A DNA stretch of 21,657 nt from Spartobacteria bacterium (GTDB lineage: Bacteria; Verrucomicrobiota; Verrucomicrobiia; Chthoniobacterales; UBA10450). Shown here in pieces: positions 17,214-21,657 of the stretch. The notes under the pieces are model-generated. The model was not told the origin of the DNA. It did no database searches and saw nothing but the letters and a program-made list of their open reading frames with translations. Location: NCBI GenBank assembly GCA_021324035.1, contig JAJPJU010000268.1, positions 1 through 21,657 on the forward strand, given 5' to 3'. The translations under genes were made by a program, and so were the position numbers. Position 1 is the first letter of the stretch. Every line of letters starts with the position of its first letter.

Positions 17214-17456
17214 TCACGAAATCCGCAGCATGTGGCCAATGGCCGCGATGCAGCAGAGGATCGGCCACGCCGAAATGGCGGCGATGATGGTAAAGGCGGT
17301 AAACTCCACTATATAATCGCGACTGAGCTCAGCGCCGACGTTGCTGCAAAATTTGTAGAAAGCCGGAAAGTGCTGGCCGGATGCCGGTTTATTGGATTGA
17401 GAGGCGACTCGAAGGCCGAATGGCTTGAGTGATGTAGGATTCATCCGCCCAAACAT
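17214..17456 (-). CDS. Small single-pass membrane protein, unnamed family (80 aa)
   Basis: Function not recognised. ATG at 17456 is chosen because AAGGA lies 7 nt upstream, a good ribosome binding site; the open frame extends further upstream without one. The 80-aa product has a polar N-terminal half (including SQSNKPASGQHFPAFYKF) and one C-terminal hydrophobic segment (FTAFTIIAAISAWPILCCIAAIG), then a short tail HMLRIS. It resembles the 91-aa protein at 7683-7958 in layout and in shared residues: SNxxx[DE][IL]SRDY before the membrane segment, and PI followed eight residues later by H, two hydrophobic residues and R. It stands alone between the AAGGATGAAGGAT inverted repeats. Coding status rests on the start site and this similarity. 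Confidence 0.65.
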   Translation of the reverse strand: MFGRMNPTSLKPFGLRVASQSNKPASGQHFPAFYKFCSNVGAELSRDYIVEFTAFTIIAAISAWPILCCIAAIGHMLRIS

Positions 17457-17607
17457 AGCTAGTTCCTTGCCGAAACTGGGCTTAAGTGAGCGAAAAATCG
17501 TGATTTTACCCAGTAAAGGTGAGCCAGATTGGCACAAAAAAGGGTTGAGGAGTGGAGCGGTTGAGAAACTCAAGAGCCCGCCGGACCAATGGGGTGGGTA
17601 TTTTCCC

Positions 17608-17640
17608 CTTCATCCCTTAGCCTTCATCCTTCATCCTTTT
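17608..17640. repeat. AAGGATGAAGGAT repeat, right (inverted) copy
   Basis: Tandem CTTCATC units end in ATCCTTCATCCTTT (17626-17639), the exact reverse complement of 17151-17164. The two copies enclose about 490 bp containing the 80-aa gene. This copy lies just before the metallopeptidase start codon. Confidence 0.75.
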
Positions 17641-17645
17641 GAGAG

Positions 17646-18653
17646 ATGAATCCGGACGACTGGGCAGCTCTGAGTGATCAAGATCTATTGGAGCGCCGGA
17701 TCTCGAGCCTCGGCCTCACTCTCGAAGGCACGCCGATCCAGCCGCTCATCCACCAGTTATATAATGAGCTGTCCGGCAAAGGTCTCGCGTTTCATCCCCC
17801 AACCCACATCGGTGACGAATGGTTCGTGCCAATCGGAATTCCGGCGATTTTTGTTCCGTTCTTTCTGGTGCACGATCGGCTCCGGTCGCTCGAGCGAAGC
17901 ATGATGCTCGAAGTGGAAGGCGAAACGCCGGAATGGTTCATGAAATTGATGCGGCACGAGGCCGGGCACGCCTACATGTATGCCTACCGGCTCACTCGAA
18001 AAAAACGCTGGCAGCAACTGTTCGGACAAACCTCGAACGAAGAAACGCCGAGCTTTTATCGGCCGCGTCCGTTCAGCCGCAGTTATGTGATGCACCTGGA
18101 CGATTGGTACGCTCAAGCGCATCCCGACGAAGATTTCGCAGAAACCTTCGCGATCTGGCTGACCCCGGATTTCGATTGGCGGAAACGTTACGCCGGCTGG
18201 AAAGCCTTGCATAAGCTCGAATACGTGGACGAATTGATGAAATCGCTCGCCGGCAAACCGGCCACGTTGATGCCGAAATATCGCGAGACCGAATACAATT
18301 TCCTCAACGTAAAATTAAAAACCTATTACGCGCGGAAGCGGAAACTTTTCGAAGAACAGTATCCCGGCTTCTACGATGTCGATCTTCGGCAATTATTTTC
18401 GGCGCCGACCGGAATCAAGGCGAGCAGTTATCTCCGGCAGCGGCGGCGGCGATTGATGAATTCGGTGTCTCAGTGGACGAACGAGAAAAAGTTTCGAATC
18501 AACAAACTGATGGCGCGCTTGATCGACCGCAGCGACGAGCTCGGACTCCGCGTCCAAAATGACGATCCACAGCAGGATTTTCGGGTTGCTTCCTACATCA
18601 CAACGCTGGTGATGAATTATTTGTTCACCGGTAAATTCAAACGGACGAAATGA
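17646..18653 (+). CDS. Putative zinc-binding metallopeptidase (HEAGH)
   Basis: A 335-aa protein with a zinc-peptidase site: HEAGH at residues 104-108 (H104 and H108 as ligands, E105 catalytic). About 50 residues later comes HPDEDFAETFAIWL (159-172), whose Glu at 166 in the FAETFA context is the likely third ligand, as in gluzincins. No signal peptide is visible; a hydrophobic patch at 60-75 (FVPIGIPAIFVPFFLV) is short and probably part of the fold. The C-terminal half is basic and rich in Arg/Lys/Tyr. It resembles the uncharacterised 'putative zinc-binding metallo-peptidase' family (Peptidase_Mx). ATG at 17646 follows a weak GAGAG. It lies upstream of a same-strand ATP-grasp ligase gene, which suggests a shared peptide-modifying or peptide-processing pathway. 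The substrate is unknown. Confidence 0.82.
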   Translation: MNPDDWAALSDQDLLERRISSLGLTLEGTPIQPLIHQLYNELSGKGLAFHPPTHIGDEWFVPIGIPAIFVPFFLVHDRLRSLERSMMLEVEGETPEWFMKLMRHEAGHAYMYAYRLTRKKRWQQLFGQTSNEETPSFYRPRPFSRSYVMHLDDWYAQAHPDEDFAETFAIWLTPDFDWRKRYAGWKALHKLEYVDELMKSLAGKPATLMPKYRETEYNFLNVKLKTYYARKRKLFEEQYPGFYDVDLRQLFSAPTGIKASSYLRQRRRRLMNSVSQWTNEKKFRINKLMARLIDRSDELGLRVQNDDPQQDFRVASYITTLVMNYLFTGKFKRTK

Positions 18654-18680
18654 CATCGGGTAGACGTTCTAAAACATGCC

Positions 18681-18895
18681 GCTCCGCTGGAGCTGGCCGT
18701 TACGGTCGCGCCGGCTATAGACACGACGCTCCCAACGGAGCTGAAGCGCGGATGGCGCGACATGGACACGACGCTCCTAACGGAGCTGAAGCGCGGATGG
18801 CGCGATACGTGCACGACGCTCCTAACGGGGCTGAAGCGCCGGAGGCGCGACATGTTTATAGATCCAACAGTTTAACGATTAGCTCCGATAGGAGC
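18681..18895. repeat. 45-bp tandem repeat array with conserved GCTCC/GGAGC hairpins
   Basis: Three 45-bp units begin at 18721, 18766 and 18811 and differ at only a few positions. Each holds a stem GCTCC-N4-GGAGC (18728-18741, 18773-18786, 18818-18831, the last with one G-T pair). A degenerate unit with GCTCC-GCT-GGAGC precedes them at 18681-18693, and an isolated hairpin GCTCC-GATA-GGAGC follows at 18882-18895. The array fills most of the 253-bp gap between the metallopeptidase and ATP-grasp genes. It is a dispersed-type intergenic repeat, not CRISPR, because there are no unique spacers. Confidence 0.85.
18890..18894 (+). promoter_or_regulatory. Ribosome binding site of the ATP-grasp gene, inside a repeat hairpin
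   Basis: AGGAG at 18890-18894 is 12 nt before ATG 18907 and is the only Shine-Dalgarno-like sequence there. It is also the right arm of the hairpin 18882-18895, so folding of the repeat would hide it. Confidence 0.5.
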
Positions 18896-18906
18896 GGCAC
18901 GCCCGA

Positions 18907-19923
18907 ATGAAAAAGAGACTCAAAGTCCTGGTGATCTTCGATGGCGTGCAACCGACGCCGATCGACGCCGATCTCAGCGAGGAAATGAAGACGGAGGAAT
19001 GGCAAACCGAGGCCAACGTTATGGCCGCACTGAAAGAGCTCGGCCACACTGCCGAACATCTCGCCATTTACGACGACGTCGATCTGGTTCGGCAAAAGGT
19101 GGAGAGCTTTCAGCCCGACGTCTTGTTCAACCTGGTCGAACAATTCAAAAACAATCCGGGATTCGACCAAAACATCGTTTCACTCCTGGAAATGCAGGGT
19201 GTGCCGTTCACCGGCTGCGGCTCGACCGGACTGACGCTTTGCAAACACAAAGGCATCTCGAAGAAAATTCTCGGCCATCACGGAATCCTGACTCCGAATT
19301 TTCTGGTCATTCCACGCGGACAACGCAGCGGACCTGGAAAATTGAAATTTCCGATTCTGGTGAAACCGGTGAAGGAAGAAGCGTCCTACGGGATTTCGAG
19401 AAATTCCTTCGTTCAAAATGACGAACAGTTCCGGGAACGAATCGCGTTCATCCATGAGAAGTACAAAGGCGACGCAATTGCCGAGGAATACATCGAAGGC
19501 CGCGAAATTTACGTGAGCATCATCGGCAATACCCGGCTCACCGTCTTTCCAATGCGCGAGCTGGCATTCAAGGAATTACCGCCTAACGAACCGCGAATCG
19601 CTACCTACAAAGCCAAGTGGGACGAGAAGTATCGGAAACGCTGGGGACTGGAAGGACAATTCGCCGAAAATCTGGACGCGGGATTGATCAAAGAAATCGA
19701 AAAGACCTGCAAGGATATTTACCGGTTGCTTACAATCGATGGTTACGCGCGGATCGATTTGCGGTTGAATGCCGATAACAAGGCTTACTTCATCGAGGCG
19801 AACCCGAATCCGCACCTCGCCGCCGATGAAGATTTTGCCCAATCGGCGTCGAAAGCCGGTTTGAAATACCCCGAACTAATCCAGGCGATCGTCGGGCTGG
19901 GGATGCGGATAGCGCGTGGGTAG
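18907..19923 (+). CDS. ATP-grasp carboxylate-amine ligase, D-Ala-D-Ala-ligase-like
   Basis: A 338-aa cytoplasmic enzyme with the D-alanine-D-alanine ligase fold. The N-terminal domain has NLVE (75-78) and GCGSTGLTLCKHKGISKKIL (103-122). The ATP-grasp domain has KFPILVKPV (K153), a loop around SYGIS, AEEYIEGREIYVSI (E193/E194), RIDLRLN (D284) and FIEANPNPHL (E297, N299). It would form an amide bond by ATP-dependent activation of a carboxylate. It departs from housekeeping Ddl at the last motif, where Ddl has E[VI]NTxPG and this protein has EANPNPH, so a different acceptor is likely and it should not be named ddl. It lies downstream of the metallopeptidase gene and upstream of the kinase-like gene, all on the plus strand. 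Confidence 0.9.
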   Translation: MKKRLKVLVIFDGVQPTPIDADLSEEMKTEEWQTEANVMAALKELGHTAEHLAIYDDVDLVRQKVESFQPDVLFNLVEQFKNNPGFDQNIVSLLEMQGVPFTGCGSTGLTLCKHKGISKKILGHHGILTPNFLVIPRGQRSGPGKLKFPILVKPVKEEASYGISRNSFVQNDEQFRERIAFIHEKYKGDAIAEEYIEGREIYVSIIGNTRLTVFPMRELAFKELPPNEPRIATYKAKWDEKYRKRWGLEGQFAENLDAGLIKEIEKTCKDIYRLLTIDGYARIDLRLNADNKAYFIEANPNPHLAADEDFAQSASKAGLKYPELIQAIVGLGMRIARG

Positions 19924-19996
19924 AACCTGAATTAAATCTGGCGCAACTTCGACGGCGGGACGATTGTTAATACCCTGCGAGCTGGGTGTTGCCGCT

Positions 19997-21657
19997 ATGG
20001 AACCCACGACGTTTTTTGAGCATTACCGAATCTGCACCGGCGAAGACAGCCAGGAAGTCAGCCGGACAGGCGCGGCCATCAATTACAAGGCGATTGACAC
20101 CCGGTCGCACGATCCGGTCCACCTTCAGTTAATTCCGAAGGCGACGATCGATCCCGAAAAACTCGCGCAATTGAAAGAGCGGGCCGAGACCGCGGAAAAA
20201 CTCGATCACGTCAATATTGCCAAGACATTCGCGGTCGGGATTGAAAAGGATTACTTCGCAATCGTTTCGGAATATTTCCAAGGCGACACGGTTGATTCAT
20301 GGATCGTTGAGAACGGACCGATGCCGGCCGATGCGGCGTTGCGGGCTGGATTGCAAGTAGTGCGAGCGCTCGGTGCAGCTGCATTCTTTAATTTAACGCA
20401 TCGAGCGATCCAGCCTTCGAACCTGATGATCGTGTCCGGGGAATCACCAGGCGGCGGGTGGCCGTTCATAAAGCTGTTAAATTTCGGTCTCGCCGGACTC
20501 GAGCTCCACTCCGAAAGCAACGAAGCTCCGGAAATCGCGCCCTCGATCCTGCCGCAGTTCGCCAGCCCCGAACAACGCGCGGGCGGAGAAATCAATTTTG
20601 AATCGGAAATGTATTCCCTCGGCGCGACAATTTGTTTCCTGCTGACCGGTGCCGCGCCCCTCGCTATCAGCGGCATGAAAGCAAAGTTGCGAATTCGGCG
20701 ATTGCCTGAGCTCAAGCGAGCGCCGAAGCCATTGCACGATTTGTTGGTATCGTTGTTGCACGAAAATCCGGAGAACCGCCCACACGATCCGGTCGCGCTG
20801 GAAAAACAGATGCTCGACTGCCTTACCAAAGTCGAGCGGCGGCAGGCGCTCGGCCGCAAACTTGGACTTCCTCTCGGGTCAGTGATCGCCAGAAAACCGA
20901 AGCCGGAGCGGCCACCAAGCCCGTTCGGGCAGGTTTTGCGCGGAGTTGGCGCCGTTGCCGTTCTTTTGATTGCGTGTGCCGCGGCGGCAGAATATTTCCA
21001 CGACAAAATTCCATACCTGCGCCGCACCGACAAAATCGGCGTACCCGTTGGCGTTCCTGATGCCGCAAAGTTCGCGGTGACGCCGAGTGCCGCTCCCGCG
21101 ATGGCCAATCAACCGACGGAGAGCTCGCCGCCGCCGGCGATGATCGCGGATGCGAATCAAAAAACAACGGCGGCGACGAAACAGAACGAGACAACGAATC
21201 CTACCGAAACATCTTCGCCTGCACCGAGCACCGGCGATCAAATTGCTTCCGCAAACAAACAATCCGAGCCTGCGTCGCCAGCCATCGGACCTGAGGATCA
21301 GCAATCCGCGGCAACTGATTCCGATCAATCGGCTCCAAACGAGTCGAATGATTCCGAATCGACCGCTGAAACAACAAAGAAGTCAGCCACGTCGAGTCGA
21401 AGATCGAGTTCTGACACGGAACGGGCTGCTCATTCCTATTCGAATCAAGGCGATTACAATCGCGGCCCGAGTTCTCAAGGCCGAGGTGGCGCTCGGATCA
21501 TTGGCCGGACACCGGATGGGCGTCCGGTAGTGAAACTAACGTCCGGCCGGGTGGTTATTCTTCCACGGCATTACGATGACAACGGAATCTATCAATCGCG
21601 CCCGCGCCGCCGTACTTATTATGATCGACCGGATAATTTTGTTCCGCCATCTCAACC
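19997..21657 (+). CDS. Membrane-anchored Ser/Thr-kinase-like protein, probable pseudokinase (partial, runs off window end)
   Basis: An open frame from ATG 19997 to the window edge, at least 553 aa with no stop. Residues about 10-285 follow a bacterial Hanks-type kinase: a glycine-loop-like VSRTGAAINYKAID, then VHLQLIP, HRAIQPSN (135-142), NFG (162-164), FASPEQ and SEMYSLGATICFLLTG. The catalytic residues are replaced: the VAIK lysine is Q44, the HRD aspartate is A137, the following lysine is Q139 and the DFG aspartate is N162. N142 is kept. A membrane segment follows (about 311-333, VLRGVGAVAVLLIACAAAAEYF), then a long Ser/Thr/Gln/Ala-rich disordered linker (about 350-490) and an Arg/Tyr/Gly-rich end (RGGARIIGRTPDGRPVVKL and RPRRRTYYDRP). 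It is likely a signalling scaffold rather than an active kinase. It lies 73 bp after the ATP-grasp gene, with no clear ribosome binding site. Confidence 0.85.
   Translation, partial: MEPTTFFEHYRICTGEDSQEVSRTGAAINYKAIDTRSHDPVHLQLIPKATIDPEKLAQLKERAETAEKLDHVNIAKTFAVGIEKDYFAIVSEYFQGDTVDSWIVENGPMPADAALRAGLQVVRALGAAAFFNLTHRAIQPSNLMIVSGESPGGGWPFIKLLNFGLAGLELHSESNEAPEIAPSILPQFASPEQRAGGEINFESEMYSLGATICFLLTGAAPLAISGMKAKLRIRRLPELKRAPKPLHDLLVSLLHENPENRPHDPVALEKQMLDCLTKVERRQALGRKLGLPLGSVIARKPKPERPPSPFGQVLRGVGAVAVLLIACAAAAEYFHDKIPYLRRTDKIGVPVGVPDAAKFAVTPSAAPAMANQPTESSPPPAMIADANQKTTAATKQNETTNPTETSSPAPSTGDQIASANKQSEPASPAIGPEDQQSAATDSDQSAPNESNDSESTAETTKKSATSSRRSSSDTERAAHSYSNQGDYNRGPSSQGRGGARIIGRTPDGRPVVKLTSGRVVILPRHYDDNGIYQSRPRRRTYYDRPDNFVPPSQ

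Noticed and set aside
18721..18855. CRISPR array
   Set aside because: The 45-bp units are contiguous near-identical copies with no variable spacers, only three full units exist, and there are no cas genes.
18907..19923. Naming the ATP-grasp gene ddl (D-alanine-D-alanine ligase)
   Set aside because: The final motif is EANPNPH instead of the Ddl-type E[VI]NTxPG, and the gene is not in a cell-wall cluster. Only the fold is supported.
20251..21108. 285-aa open frame on the minus strand
   Set aside because: It lies entirely within the kinase-like gene on the plus strand, has Arg/Ser/Ala-rich shadow composition and no recognisable motif.

Overview
The window looks like chromosomal DNA of a Gram-negative soil bacterium, moderately GC-rich. 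The best guess is Verrucomicrobiota (Chthoniobacter/Udaeobacter-like), with Acidobacteriota as the alternative. The reasons are the long duplicated MacB-type permeases, a large Asp-box (VPS10/sortilin-like) exported protein, sigma-54 regulation, hairpin-rich intergenic repeats and a Ser/Thr-kinase-like protein. No rRNA, tRNA, CRISPR array, phage gene or transposase was seen, and the taxonomic call is inference only.

Layout: positions 1-17456 are almost entirely minus-strand genes. Reading in the direction of transcription (right to left) from 11097: an NtrC-family response regulator, a 171-bp block of hairpins, an NtrY-like sensor kinase, then a 286-bp gap with a near-consensus sigma-54 promoter. 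Next comes a tightly packed efflux operon: a 91-aa membrane protein, an HlyD/MacA adaptor, an ABC ATPase, two duplicated MacB/FtsX permeases and a second ABC ATPase cut by the window edge. The simplest model is that the kinase/regulator pair senses an envelope signal and switches on the efflux operon through sigma-54. Right of the regulator are a membrane-anchored Hsp20 protein with its own terminator, then a two-gene unit (LolA-like exported protein plus a 1076-aa Asp-box protein) that has a second sigma-54-type promoter, then a CPBP-family membrane protease and an 80-aa membrane protein.

From 17646 onward the genes are on the plus strand: a gluzincin-like zinc metallopeptidase, a 45-bp tandem hairpin repeat array, a D-Ala-D-Ala-ligase-like ATP-grasp enzyme, and an incomplete membrane-spanning protein with a kinase fold whose catalytic residues are replaced (a pseudokinase).

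The most unusual points are: (1) the 91-aa and 80-aa small membrane proteins share a motif and appear to be paralogues of an unnamed family; (2) two sigma-54 promoters have a shared candidate upstream element; (3) there are two different hairpin-rich repeat systems, one between a regulator and its kinase, the other supplying the ribosome binding site of the ATP-grasp gene; (4) a pseudokinase lies beside a peptidase/ATP-grasp pair.
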